The translations under genes were made by a program, and so were the position numbers. The notes beneath the pieces are model-generated. The model was not told the origin of the DNA, did no database searches, and saw nothing but the letters and a program-made list of their open reading frames with translations. A stretch of DNA of 64,000 bases from Chloroflexota bacterium. GTDB lineage: Bacteria > Chloroflexota > Anaerolineae > Anaerolineales > Anaerolineaceae. The stretch spans positions 1,736,001 to 1,800,000 of the forward strand of contig CP069394.1 in the NCBI GenBank assembly GCA_016887485.1, given 5' to 3'. This document shows positions 52,578 through 60,764 of this stretch, piece by piece (within the stretch, counting starts at the first letter, position 1; every line of letters begins with the position of its first letter).

Positions 52578-52862
52578 ATGAATAATTATTTACCAATAAT
52601 TTCTATGATAATTTTTATCCTCGTTGCTTGCGGTTCAATGATTATGAATGTTTATCTATTGAGGTACTCGAAAGATAAATGGATAAACACACTTTTGAGA
52701 GCATTATTAATATTTAACTCCCTTTTCTTTCTAGCTTCTATCCCAACTCTATTTGGGACGACTATAGGATATGTAGTGGCACTTATTCCAGTGATATTAG
52801 TTATTAGTCTCTTCATTTCTTTTGGAAGTTTCCTATATATGGAACTTCTTAAAAAATGTTAA
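52578..52862 (+). CDS. Small hypothetical membrane protein
   Basis: A 94-residue protein from ATG 52578 behind AGGAGACTG; an upstream in-frame ATG at 52539 falls in repeat sequence. It has three hydrophobic helices (YLPIISMIIFILVACGSMIM, LLIFNSLFFLASIPTLFG, VALIPVILVISLFISFGSF) and short polar turns. AT-rich compared with its surroundings. No family recognised. It lies in a gene-poor region with repeats. Confidence 0.5.
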   Translation: MNNYLPIISMIIFILVACGSMIMNVYLLRYSKDKWINTLLRALLIFNSLFFLASIPTLFGTTIGYVVALIPVILVISLFISFGSFLYMELLKKC

Positions 52863-52961
52863 GTGGTAAGAATGGTAATAATAAAGATAAACAATAATTG
52901 CCATTCACGATTCATAATCTCAACCAGCCAAACCTGGTCGAGTAATAATGGCGGGGAAAAT

Positions 52962-52978
52962 TGGCTGGAAGCCAGCCA
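52962..52978. repeat. Short perfect inverted repeat in gene-poor region
   Basis: A 7-bp perfect inverted repeat (TGGCTGG / CCAGCCA) with a 3-base loop, between the small membrane protein and the gene at 53124. The 52863-53123 stretch has no supported gene. Confidence 0.4.
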
Positions 52979-53059
52979 TAACAGTTTATTGTCTCAGCCC
53001 TATGCTAAAGATCGACCAAACCTGGCCATTGGGAAATTATTGCAAGTGGTTGATTTTCC

Positions 53060-53090
53060 TTTGACTGGTGGGTCAGCGACCCACCCTACA
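53060..53090. repeat. GGTGGGTC palindromic repeat, copy 2
   Basis: A perfect 8-bp inverted repeat GGTGGGTC / GACCCACC with a 3-base loop at 53067-53085. It is preceded by TTTGACT and followed by CTACATT. It shares about 20 bases with copy 1 at 52530 and probably belongs to a dispersed family. Confidence 0.6.
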
Positions 53091-53123
53091 TTCTTTTCTC
53101 TCTCTTGAGCAAACAATTTTCAA

Positions 53124-53579
53124 TTATTTCCCGATCTTCCAAAATGGTTTCTTCTTGCCCGCATCAGTGACCTCCGGCCAATCCGTCCAGATGAGCCCAC
53201 CACCGCCCTTTTCCTGAAGAGCGATCGCGAATTTGGCAGCAACATCCGGCAAATATTGGTCATTGACACCCGGGTCAATATAACGGCCAAACGTGGAAAT
53301 AACCTCTCTAGCCTGTTTTTTAGTAAATTTCCCCATCAAGTACACCAAAACGATGCGGTTCAGATCTGTCATCAGGTGCAGCTTGGCGATAACACCATCA
53401 GGCATCTTAATCCCGCGGTTATCCACAATTGAAAAGGATAAATTTTCAAAAGCCTTCATCGTACTCTCTTGCGTCTTGAAATAGGTAATGAAATTAATCC
53501 ACATTTTGTTATCTTCACGGACCTTCATCCCCCAAAAATTATCCAGTGCCTCATACGATTGTTTTAAATTTTCATCCAT
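53124..53579 (-). CDS. Hypothetical cytoplasmic protein
   Basis: A 151-residue soluble protein with a good ribosome site (AAAAAGGAG) before ATG 53579. No signal peptide or membrane helix; moderately rich in Lys, Asp and aromatic residues (NFWGMKVREDNKMWINFITYF, DPGVNDQYLPDVAAKFAIAL). No known family recognised. It is bounded by low-gene-density DNA on both sides. The ribosome site and normal composition make it likely real. Confidence 0.55.
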   Translation of the reverse strand: MDENLKQSYEALDNFWGMKVREDNKMWINFITYFKTQESTMKAFENLSFSIVDNRGIKMPDGVIAKLHLMTDLNRIVLVYLMGKFTKKQAREVISTFGRYIDPGVNDQYLPDVAAKFAIALQEKGGGGLIWTDWPEVTDAGKKKPFWKIGK

Positions 53580-54171
53580 TACTATCTCCTTTTTCAGATA
53601 TAAGGTTATTACACCTATTGGCTGATAACAACAATAAAAAAGGCACCAGTAAAATCGTGTCAGGTCGAAACGGGGCTCCGTTAAACAGATCCATCAGGTC
53701 ACAACACCACCAAATATACGGTGGATATTTGATCCTCATTTAATATTTTATAGGATTGTTCGATATTAAACAAATTTGCGTCCTTATCCCCAATAAACCG
53801 ATTTGGATACTATAATAATATTTGGAGGGATTGGGAGGATTATTGGCAGAGGGGCAAGGAAATGCCCCGGCACCAAGTATTACCGAATTACACAAGGCTT
53901 AGATCTAGAAGGAAATTGAAGACTTCGAGAGACTTGGGTGTGGAACATCGAATCTACTTACCATTTGGCAATTGCCTGAATGGATTCGAGCCGCATCAGG
54001 CGTATGCCAGTGTTCGGGAGGTCCCTACTTACCGATGTTTCCTTTAAACCGATACCATTGTACCGTGAAGGGAAATATAAGATCCTGGACCCGAGAAGAA
54101 CACGATAAATGTTTTTTATTATCCATTACTGATCCAGTGGAGCATTTGATAAATGAAAGGAATCTGTAGAA
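53580..54171. other. 592-base stretch without a convincing gene
   Basis: Short reading frames (53862-54047 and 53972-54169, plus) exist but lack ribosome sites and family likeness. A stem GGGGCA (53851-53856) / TGCCCC (53863-53868) and a TATAAT-like box near 53813 are visible. It may be degraded sequence. Nothing else was found. Confidence 0.4.
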
Positions 54172-54438
54172 ATGAAATTAACTGATGTCGGGATAACCCT
54201 TATTATTATGACGTTGTTCTTCTTTTATGAATACATGTTCAGAGGGTTAAAAGTTTTAATCAAAGATAAAGAATTAACCTTATTCCCTGATAATTTCTAC
54301 AGGTTAATCACTAGGATATTTTTAAAAATTGAAATACCATACAGACTTAAAAGAGAGAAAATGGTAGCGTATGTGGGAGTCTTTCTATCTGGTGTGTCTT
54401 ATACTTTGCTATCATTTTATTTTATTAGTATAACTTAA
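54172..54438 (+). CDS. Small hypothetical membrane protein
   Basis: An 88-residue protein with AAAGGA 9 bases before ATG 54172. One helix at about 8-25 (ITLIIMTLFFFYEYMF), a Lys-rich loop (VLIKDKELTLF, IPYRLKREKM), and a second helix at about 66-86 (VGVFLSGVSYTLLSFYFI). AT-rich. No family recognised; perhaps part of mobile or accessory DNA given the location. Confidence 0.5.
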   Translation: MKLTDVGITLIIMTLFFFYEYMFRGLKVLIKDKELTLFPDNFYRLITRIFLKIEIPYRLKREKMVAYVGVFLSGVSYTLLSFYFISIT

Positions 54439-54567
54439 TCAGCAAGATAGCTCTCATAAGGGCTCTGTACTTTGTAACTCCTCAATCCTTATCGGGCCCA
54501 TTACCAGCAAATCACCACTCTCAATGAGACCGTGACTCTTCGGTTTATCTCACGATTAAAACAAAAA

Positions 54568-54639
54568 AGCGGGCGACCGGATTCGAACCGGCGAATGTCA
54601 GCTTGGAAGGCTGATGCCTTACCACTTGGCGACGCCCGC
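54568..54639 (-). tRNA. tRNA-Gly (anticodon TCC)
   Basis: On the minus strand: acceptor GCGGGCG / CGCCCGC, D-arm TCGCCAAGTGGTAAGGC, anticodon stem TCAGC / GCTGA around loop CTTCCAA (anticodon TCC, reading GGA), T-arm GCCGGTTCGAATCCGGT. CCA is not encoded. Confidence 0.95.
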
Positions 54640-54654
54640 AAATAGTGCCACTCT

Positions 54655-54683
54655 ATTTTACGCGAATCGGACTATTCGGTCAA
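54655..54683 (-). promoter_or_regulatory. Strong promoter of tRNA-Gly
   Basis: On the minus strand TTGACC (54678-54683) and TAAAAT (54655-54660) are 17 bases apart, placing the start about 9 bases before the tRNA. The -35 lies within three bases of the gatB stop codon. Confidence 0.75.
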
Positions 54684-54685
54684 CC

Positions 54686-56122
54686 TTAGCCCTTCAACGC
54701 TTTTTGCAGCAGCTCCCGGCTTGCTTTCGGGTCAGCTTTCCCGCGGGTTTCCCGCATCACCTGCCCCATGAACCAACCAAACAGTCCTTCCTTACCGCTG
54801 CGATAGTTGGCAACTTCATCCGGATTCTCGGCCAGGATCTTGTCAATCACCACCAGCAGCGCGGAATCATCGCTGACCTGCGCCAGGCCTTCTGCTTCCA
54901 CAATGACTACCGGGGACTTACCAGTCTCCTGCACCTTACCTAACAGCGCCTTGCCGGTAGCGTTATTGATCGTGCCGCCTTCGACCAGTTTGATCACTGC
55001 CGCCAGGTCTTCCGGCTTCAGCACCAGTTCATCGGCGCTCACGCCCAGGTCATTCTGCATCCGCAAAACTTCATTCATGATCCAGTTCGAGACCACTTTC
55101 GGGTCGCCGCCATAGGCTTTAATCGCGGCCTCCGTATATTCCGAGATCGGCCGGTCAGCCGTCAGGATGTCGGCGTCATATTCCGGCAGGTCAAATTCGC
55201 TCATGAACCGCGCCAGGCGTGTCAGCGGCAGTTCCGGCAGTGAGGCCACCACCTCATCCCGCCATTCGTCGGTCAGCTCCAGCGGGAGCAGATCAGGTTC
55301 GCGGAAATAACGGTAATCCGCCTCGGTCTCTTTTGAACGCATCTTGGTCAGCTTACCCTTGGCATCATCCCAATCCAGTGTCCAGGCTTCAATTTTGCCG
55401 CCCGCTTCAACCACTTCGATCTGGCGTTCAACTTCCTTGTTGATCGCGGCCCGCACGGCCTCAATCGAGTTCACGTTCTTGATCTCGGTCTTGGTGTTCA
55501 GATGCATGCTGCCCACCGGACGGATCGAAACGTTGGCATCACAGCGCAGGTGGCCCTTTTCCATGTTCGCTTCTGAGATGCCGATCCAGCGCAATAACTG
55601 GCGCAAGCGGATCAGATATTCCGCGGCCTCATCCGCTGAGCGCAGGTCCGGGCCGGTGACCATTTCCACCAGGGGCACGCCGCAGCGATTAAAGTCCACA
55701 TACCTCACGCCGTGTTCATATTTGGTCTTGCCGGCGTCTTCTTCCAGATGCAGCTTTTCAATATTCACCTTACGCTCGCTGCCATCCGGCATCGGCAGGT
55801 CGAGGTAACCGCCTTTACCCAGCGATAGATCAAATTGGGAAATCTGGTATCCCTTGGGCAGGTCCGGGTAGAAGTAATTCTTGCGATCAAAGAAAGAGGT
55901 CAGCCGGATCTCGGAGTGCATGGCGGCAGCCAGCAGTGCGCCCTTCTCAACCGCAGCCTCATTCAGCACAGGCAGCACACCTGGCAGCCCGGTGCAGACC
56001 GGGCAGATATTGGTGTTGGGTTCATCCTCCCAGGAGTCCGCTTTGCAGGAGCAGAAAATCTTGGTAGTGGTGTTCAGTTGGATATGGGTCTCTAACCCAA
56101 TAATTACTTCATAATCGGTCAT
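54686..56122 (-). CDS. gatB: Asp/Glu-tRNA amidotransferase subunit B
   Basis: A 478-residue GatB from ATG 56122; an in-frame upstream start at 56191 would overlap gatA and add a poorly conserved tail. The opening TDYEVIIGLETHIQLNTTTKIFCSC is the family signature; CPVCTGLPGVLP provides the zinc Cys with the earlier C-x-C; FFDRKNYFYPDLPKGYQISQ is the GatB motif. C-terminal YqeY-like domain (about 330-478). It phosphorylates the misacylated Glu/Asp on tRNA before transfer of ammonia from GatA. Presence of GatCAB implies indirect Gln-tRNA and/or Asn-tRNA synthesis. Confidence 0.95.
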   Translation of the reverse strand: MTDYEVIIGLETHIQLNTTTKIFCSCKADSWEDEPNTNICPVCTGLPGVLPVLNEAAVEKGALLAAAMHSEIRLTSFFDRKNYFYPDLPKGYQISQFDLSLGKGGYLDLPMPDGSERKVNIEKLHLEEDAGKTKYEHGVRYVDFNRCGVPLVEMVTGPDLRSADEAAEYLIRLRQLLRWIGISEANMEKGHLRCDANVSIRPVGSMHLNTKTEIKNVNSIEAVRAAINKEVERQIEVVEAGGKIEAWTLDWDDAKGKLTKMRSKETEADYRYFREPDLLPLELTDEWRDEVVASLPELPLTRLARFMSEFDLPEYDADILTADRPISEYTEAAIKAYGGDPKVVSNWIMNEVLRMQNDLGVSADELVLKPEDLAAVIKLVEGGTINNATGKALLGKVQETGKSPVVIVEAEGLAQVSDDSALLVVIDKILAENPDEVANYRSGKEGLFGWFMGQVMRETRGKADPKASRELLQKALKG

Positions 56123-56157
56123 CGTGTTGTCCTTCACGTTATCCGGAGAGTTCTTCT

Positions 56158-57744
56158 TTACCGCAACACTGCGGGTTTGATTTTTCGCCAATCCTCATCC
56201 GCCGTAGCATCCTCAAAAGCCTGTCCCGCCTGGAAGAGCGTCTCTTCAGCGAAATCAGGCGCCAGGAACTGCACGCCGATTGGCAGTCCATCCGAGGCGA
56301 TCCCACCGGGCAGCGAGATGCCGGGGATGCCGGCATGGTTGGCGGGTACGGTAAGTTGGTCAGCATACTGCATCAGGACCGAGTCGCCGTAGACATCCGC
56401 CATCTTGAACGCGGTGGTGGGCGTGGTGGGTGTGAGCAAGGCGTCCAGCTTATAATCGCCATCCGGTGCAAAGACGGCGTCAAAATCCGAGCGGATCAGG
56501 CTGCGGATTCGCAGCGCACGGGCGTAATATTGTTCAGCATATTGTGCAGCGCTGACATACATTCCCATCAGGATGCGCAGTTTGGGCTGCAGGCCAAAAC
56601 CTTCCGCCCGGGTCAGCCGGTACATCTCCTTGAGGTCACGGTAATCACTCTGGGTCCGGTAGCCATATTTCACGCCGTCAAAGCGGTGCAGGTTGGAAGC
56701 GGCTTCCACCCGGCTGATCACGAAATAGGCCGGGATGCCATAAGCTGTATTGGGCATCGGGACGTCTTCCACAATCTCCGCGCCCATTTTCGCCAGCACA
56801 TCTGCGGCATGCAAGGTGGCGGATTTGATCTCTTCCGGCAGATCCTGCACAACCAGGTCACCCGTTTCCGGGTCCGGGAAGGTGATCTGCATATAATCCG
56901 GCGAAAGCCCAATCCGCATCCCCTTCACACCTTTACCCAGATTGGCCAGGTAGTCTGGCACAAGCACAGTCGCGGCGGTGCTGTCATGCGGGTCAGCGCC
57001 TGCCATAGCACCCAGCATCAGAGCAGCATCACGTACATTGTTCGCCACCGGGCCGGGGCAATCCAGCGAAGAGCCAAAAGCGATCAGCCCATAACGGGAG
57101 ACACGGCCATAGGTCGGTTTGAGCCCGACCACACCGCAAAAAGCGGCCGGTTGACGGATCGAACCCGCGGTATCCGTCCCGAGGGAGAGCATCGCCTCTC
57201 CCGCGGCCACAGAAGCCGTGGAGCCACCGGAAGACCCGCCGGGCACATGATCGGTGTCCCAGGGGTTGCGGGTGGAGGGTTGGAAAGCGGATGATTCGCT
57301 TGAAGAGCCATAGGTGAACTCATCCAGGTTCACCTTGCCCAGGTTGATCGCTCCTGCCGCTTCCAGCCGCTGCACAGCAGTGGCCGTGTAGGGCGCAGTA
57401 AAGTTCGCCAGAATGCGGGAGGCCGCAGTCGAGGGTGTTCCCTTGACGGTGAAGATGTCCTTCACGGACAGCGGCACACCGGCCAGCGGGCCAACTTCCT
57501 CACCCGCTTTTACCTTCGCATCCACTACTTCGGCCTGCTTGATGGCCGTCTTGGCAGTGAGTGTGATGAACGCGTGGACCTTCTCCCGGTCCTCATCGGT
57601 CAGCTCACCGTAATCGAGGGTGCCGGGCTGACCGTCCACAGCGGCGATCCGCTCCAGAGCAGCTTCCAGCACTTCCATCGCTGAGAGCTCACCGGATTTG
57701 ACCTTTTGAGCCGTTTCAAATGCAGTTAATTCAGTCAATGCCAT
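56158..57744 (-). CDS. gatA: Asp/Glu-tRNA amidotransferase subunit A
   Basis: A 528-residue amidase-signature enzyme. ATG 57744, 4 bases after the gatC stop, is preferred over a start 117 bases further upstream inside gatC. The catalytic triad is visible: K95 (VPLSVKDIF), cis-Ser S171 (PGGSSGGS) and nucleophile S195 (TDTAGSIRQPA). It releases ammonia from glutamine. It is about 40 residues longer than usual (485), with an acidic insert near residues 40-60 (TLDYGELTDEDREK) and a long C-terminal stretch. It is the middle gene of the gatCAB operon. Confidence 0.95.
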   Translation of the reverse strand: MALTELTAFETAQKVKSGELSAMEVLEAALERIAAVDGQPGTLDYGELTDEDREKVHAFITLTAKTAIKQAEVVDAKVKAGEEVGPLAGVPLSVKDIFTVKGTPSTAASRILANFTAPYTATAVQRLEAAGAINLGKVNLDEFTYGSSSESSAFQPSTRNPWDTDHVPGGSSGGSTASVAAGEAMLSLGTDTAGSIRQPAAFCGVVGLKPTYGRVSRYGLIAFGSSLDCPGPVANNVRDAALMLGAMAGADPHDSTAATVLVPDYLANLGKGVKGMRIGLSPDYMQITFPDPETGDLVVQDLPEEIKSATLHAADVLAKMGAEIVEDVPMPNTAYGIPAYFVISRVEAASNLHRFDGVKYGYRTQSDYRDLKEMYRLTRAEGFGLQPKLRILMGMYVSAAQYAEQYYARALRIRSLIRSDFDAVFAPDGDYKLDALLTPTTPTTAFKMADVYGDSVLMQYADQLTVPANHAGIPGISLPGGIASDGLPIGVQFLAPDFAEETLFQAGQAFEDATADEDWRKIKPAVLR

Positions 57745-57748
57745 AGTG

Positions 57749-58069
57749 TCAGTCCAGTTTCGTATGGGGAATATCCGGGACGATAATGTAGCGGTTCTCG
57801 ACCTGAGGCGCCTGAGACAGGATCTCATCCGGGTTCTCACAGGGTTCCCATTCATCGGCACGCAGGCCGGTGCGGGTCTCAGCGGTGTAGGTCACGCCGT
57901 GCGAGGCCAAGGGCACGTCCTCCGGCAGGGGGACGCTGGTCAGGTGGTGGACCGCTTTCAATTGGTTATTGAGCTGCTTGCGCAGATATTCCGCCTCGTC
58001 CGGGTCAAAGGCAAAAGCCGCCAGGTCAACCAGATGTTCAAAAAGTTCAGGGGTTATTTCATCAGTCAT
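57749..58069 (-). CDS. gatC: Asp/Glu-tRNA amidotransferase subunit C
   Basis: A 106-residue GatC with the family start ITPELFEHLVDLAAFAFDPDEAEYLRKQLNNQL and the C-terminal segment VENRYIIVPDIP. It is the small scaffold clamping GatA to GatB. First gene of the leftward gatCAB operon, four bases before gatA. Confidence 0.92.
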   Translation of the reverse strand: MTDEITPELFEHLVDLAAFAFDPDEAEYLRKQLNNQLKAVHHLTSVPLPEDVPLASHGVTYTAETRTGLRADEWEPCENPDEILSQAPQVENRYIIVPDIPHTKLD

Positions 58070-58133
58070 TGTTTTTTCCAGTGCTTAGTTTTTGCGTTAA
58101 CTACATGCTGGATTGTCTAAAATTACCGTATTC

Positions 58134-58195
58134 TGGATCACAGCATTCTGATGATATATGATACCTTAAACTCACTCGCTGAAGGGCACCGGTTT
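58134..58195. repeat. About 61-bp duplicated segment, copy 1
   Basis: This segment, including GATACCTTAAACTCACTCGC and the GAAGGGCACCG after it, reappears with few changes at 59555-59615. Together with the truncated methyltransferase copy just downstream it shows that DNA flanking the C45/methyltransferase genes was duplicated upstream of the AT-rich gene. Confidence 0.8.
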
Positions 58196-58273
58196 GAAAG
58201 GATATCCCCTCAGCCACCCTTCTGTTAGAATTAAAATACCGATTCAGATCCAATTTGCGTCCAAGGGAGGACC

Positions 58274-58372
58274 ATGCCAACCATCATCCTGCGCCCCAAG
58301 ACTACGGGCTTTTATAAATTCCTGAGCCCATTCCTTAGTAATAGCAGGTTGGGAAATCAGCCTACAATTTAG
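58274..58372 (+). pseudogene. Truncated methyltransferase start (remnant)
   Basis: Begins CAAGGGAGGACCATG, as at the intact methyltransferase (60753-60767), and the first 19 codons (MPTIILRPKTTGFYKFLSP) match the intact protein's start (MSNIILRPN, then YRFLST). Similarity then stops, and the frame ends at TAG 58370 after 32 codons. The ribosome site is intact but the methyltransferase domain is missing, so it is a fossil of a duplicated gene start. Confidence 0.75.
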
Positions 58373-58470
58373 ATCAGGGAGAACCCCATAATTAATCTTC
58401 ATAACATAGAAAATTGTTATTTTAGACCTAATGTGATAATAGTAAATCGAATTGGAAGGATTGAAAATTC

Positions 58471-59478
58471 TTGAACGGGCAAATTCATGAATATGACGGA
58501 TTGTTATTTGGTAATGGGCTGTCATTAAATTTAATTTCCCAATTGCAGCCTTTAATAAAACCAGATAAACATTATTTGCTTCATATTGATGGTTTCTTAA
58601 AAGCCTTTATTACCAATCAATTAAGTCCAAGAGAAGAGTCGCTCATTTTTAAATTGTTTTACGATAAAAAAGACACAACAAACTTACTCTTTTTCAAGAA
58701 ACTGAAAGAAACTTTCAAACAATATTACACCGCCCATGATTCAAATATTGAATATTGGTTTGGAGCAGATTTATTTACAAAAGAAGAAGAGTGTGATTAT
58801 GACTACCCGACCATAAGAACTTCTTTCCCATTCTTATACAATATTTGGCATGAAATAATGGTGGATTATTTAACTTATCTGAACTTTACTCAAAAGCTTG
58901 AAAATTTTGAAGAATCTATCAAATCATTTGTGAGAAGAGATGCTCGTATATTTACAACGAATTTTGATAGACTATTTGAGGGTTTAAAACCCGACCATAT
59001 ACATGGGTCTTTCGTGAAGGGCATTAAGAAAAAAGAGGAATTAATTTTTACTTTAAGATCGAATAAAACCTTCGATTATAAATGCCTGTGGGGATGGAAT
59101 GGCATTGGGAAACTAGAAGAAATTTCTAAAATTAGAAAGATTCCCGGTTATGACACATTTTTTGATTTTGACTTCTTCTTTGATGAAAATTTATCTTTGA
59201 GAAATCTATTGGTTTATGGTGTTGGGTTTCAAATTTCTGGATATGAGGAAAGACTATCTGCCAGTATCCCTAAATATAAGGAGCCTACAATAGGTGGAAT
59301 AGTCGATGAGCACCTATTTATTAGGCTAAATGGGATGCAAAACCAGAGACAACTGAAAAAGATTACATTTGCATATTATTCAGATAGTGATTTACGACAT
59401 TATGAGTATCTATCAGACTATTTTGGTTTGAGTGATGTAGACTTTATAAAATCTTCATCATTGTTGTTTTCCATATAG
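58471..59478 (+). CDS. AbiH/SIR2-like putative phage-defence protein
   Basis: A 335-residue protein starting at TTG 58471 with AAGGA 10 bases upstream. The N-terminus DGLLFGNGLSLNLI resembles the nucleotide-binding start of AbiH and SIR2-like proteins (x-GNG-x-x-L/D). Mid-protein, RRDARIFTTNFDRLFE followed by HIHGSF matches their F-T-x-N-(F/Y)-D...HG pattern. C-terminal DLRHYEYLSDYFGLSD region is similar to the NAD-site side of such proteins. It is strongly AT-rich against neighbours of about 50-55% GC, a sign of lateral transfer. AbiH/SIR2-like proteins act in abortive infection, often by NAD depletion. The assignment is by pattern, not by alignment. Confidence 0.5.
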   Translation: MNGQIHEYDGLLFGNGLSLNLISQLQPLIKPDKHYLLHIDGFLKAFITNQLSPREESLIFKLFYDKKDTTNLLFFKKLKETFKQYYTAHDSNIEYWFGADLFTKEEECDYDYPTIRTSFPFLYNIWHEIMVDYLTYLNFTQKLENFEESIKSFVRRDARIFTTNFDRLFEGLKPDHIHGSFVKGIKKKEELIFTLRSNKTFDYKCLWGWNGIGKLEEISKIRKIPGYDTFFDFDFFFDENLSLRNLLVYGVGFQISGYEERLSASIPKYKEPTIGGIVDEHLFIRLNGMQNQRQLKKITFAYYSDSDLRHYEYLSDYFGLSDVDFIKSSSLLFSI

Positions 59479-59554
59479 ACATTGATTCAATAACTTCAGT
59501 ATTCACCAATAACTTTTACATTCCATAAACATATAGTAGTAATCTAAATGCCCC

Positions 59555-59615
59555 AGATCATAGAATTCTGTTGATATCAGATACCTTAAACTCACTCGCT
59601 GGAGGGCACCGTTTT
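59555..59615. repeat. About 61-bp duplicated segment, copy 2
   Basis: Counterpart of the segment at 58134-58195. It lies between the AT-rich gene and the C45-family gene, so the two copies bracket the AbiH/SIR2-like gene in the same orientation. Confidence 0.8.
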
Positions 59616-59689
59616 CAATCAAACACTTGCAAAAGGCTTCTGCCTTATAATGAACTCAATCGAAAACATACATAAAGGGAGTTCTCATT

Positions 59690-60709
59690 GTGACTGCTCT
59701 CGCTGAAAACCGTTATATCAGCCTCGAAGGTTCGCCTTATCAGGTCGGATACCAACTTGGTGAACACATGCAGAAAAGCCTGGCAAATAACATCTCACAA
59801 TATCTGAATGCCGGCCCCCTGCAGGCAGGCGAAATCACGGCTGAACAACTCTCAGCAGGCGCTTTGGAATGGGCCCATTCCCTCCCCCAACGATTTCTTT
59901 TGGAAATGGAGGGATTAGCAGATGGTTCCGGTGTGCCCCTCAAGCGAATTGCTGAGTGGGGTTATGCCGACTCCGGAGGCAAAACAGGCTGCAGTGCTTT
60001 CCTCCTCCGAACCCGTGATGCGCTCTGGGTCGGGCGGAACAATGACCTCTGGGTGCCTGACCTTTGGGGCTATACCATCCATCGCCAGGTGAACGGAAGA
60101 TTGGGCACCGTGACCTTTGGGATGCGTGGTGAACTCTACGCCGCAACGGGCGTGAACTCAAGTGGATTATGGCTGCATTACAACTGGCTGCCTGCCCTGG
60201 ATCAACCTGAAGCGCACGCCTGGACACCCTTCGTCCTCCTGACAGACATCCTTGAAACCTGTGACTCCATTGATGCGGTTGAAGCCAGACTGCGGTCCGA
60301 AACCCGGCAGGGCGGTATGTTAATATTCTCAGCCAGTCCCAACGGGAAAGCTGCCATTTTGGAATGTTCCTGCCGCCGGGTTGCCCGCTGCGATCTTGAT
60401 TCAGGCTTTCTGGTGGGCACAAATCATTACCAATTCATCCCCGAAATGAAAGATGCAATGACGGCCAATCAGAGTTCTCTCCATCGGGCGGAAGCCATGA
60501 CAACGAAATTGGACGCGTTACCGGAAAATCCGCAACTGAAGGATCTGATCGCTGTCCTGGCGGACCCCAATGTGGAACAACACAGGGAAGATTACGGCAC
60601 GGTCTATGCCAATCTCTACAATCCAATGAGTCATGACCTTTGGTTCACTTTTGGCGGCTATCCGGCAGCCAGTCATGGAAATTGGCAGCCAGTCCCCGGC
60701 CCATTCTGA
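59690..60709 (+). CDS. C45-family autoproteolytic acyltransferase/hydrolase
   Basis: A 339-residue Ntn-fold enzyme of the acyl-CoA:6-aminopenicillanate acyltransferase-like (peptidase C45) family. Cys101 in GKTGCSAFLLR is the expected self-cleavage site and nucleophile, preceded by AEWGYADSGGKTG. WVGRNNDLW and GLWLHYNWLP follow as substrate-pocket motifs. Family members hydrolyse or transfer amide-linked acyl groups. The start is GTG 59690 behind AGGGAG, with TATAAT-like box at 59648. It ends 55 bases before the methyltransferase start, so the two may be co-transcribed. Substrate unknown. Confidence 0.85.
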   Translation: MTALAENRYISLEGSPYQVGYQLGEHMQKSLANNISQYLNAGPLQAGEITAEQLSAGALEWAHSLPQRFLLEMEGLADGSGVPLKRIAEWGYADSGGKTGCSAFLLRTRDALWVGRNNDLWVPDLWGYTIHRQVNGRLGTVTFGMRGELYAATGVNSSGLWLHYNWLPALDQPEAHAWTPFVLLTDILETCDSIDAVEARLRSETRQGGMLIFSASPNGKAAILECSCRRVARCDLDSGFLVGTNHYQFIPEMKDAMTANQSSLHRAEAMTTKLDALPENPQLKDLIAVLADPNVEQHREDYGTVYANLYNPMSHDLWFTFGGYPAASHGNWQPVPGPF

Positions 60710-60764
60710 TATAAAATTAAAGGATCTTATCTCTAATATTGACCAGTTATTTCAAGGGAGGACC

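Noticed and set aside
52863-53108. Plus-strand reading frame of 81 codons.
   Set aside because: Covers the palindromic repeat and reads as simple biased sequence; no ribosome site or homology pattern.
53862-54169. Overlapping small plus-strand frames considered as a transposase remnant.
   Set aside because: No transposase motif (no DDE, HUH or Y1 pattern) could be seen.
56335-57294. Plus-strand reading frame of 319 codons opposite gatA.
   Set aside because: Antisense shadow of gatA with no motif and no ribosome site.
58244-58525. Minus-strand reading frame of 93 codons over the truncated methyltransferase.
   Set aside because: Antisense to a remnant, overlaps the AT-rich gene start, no ribosome site.
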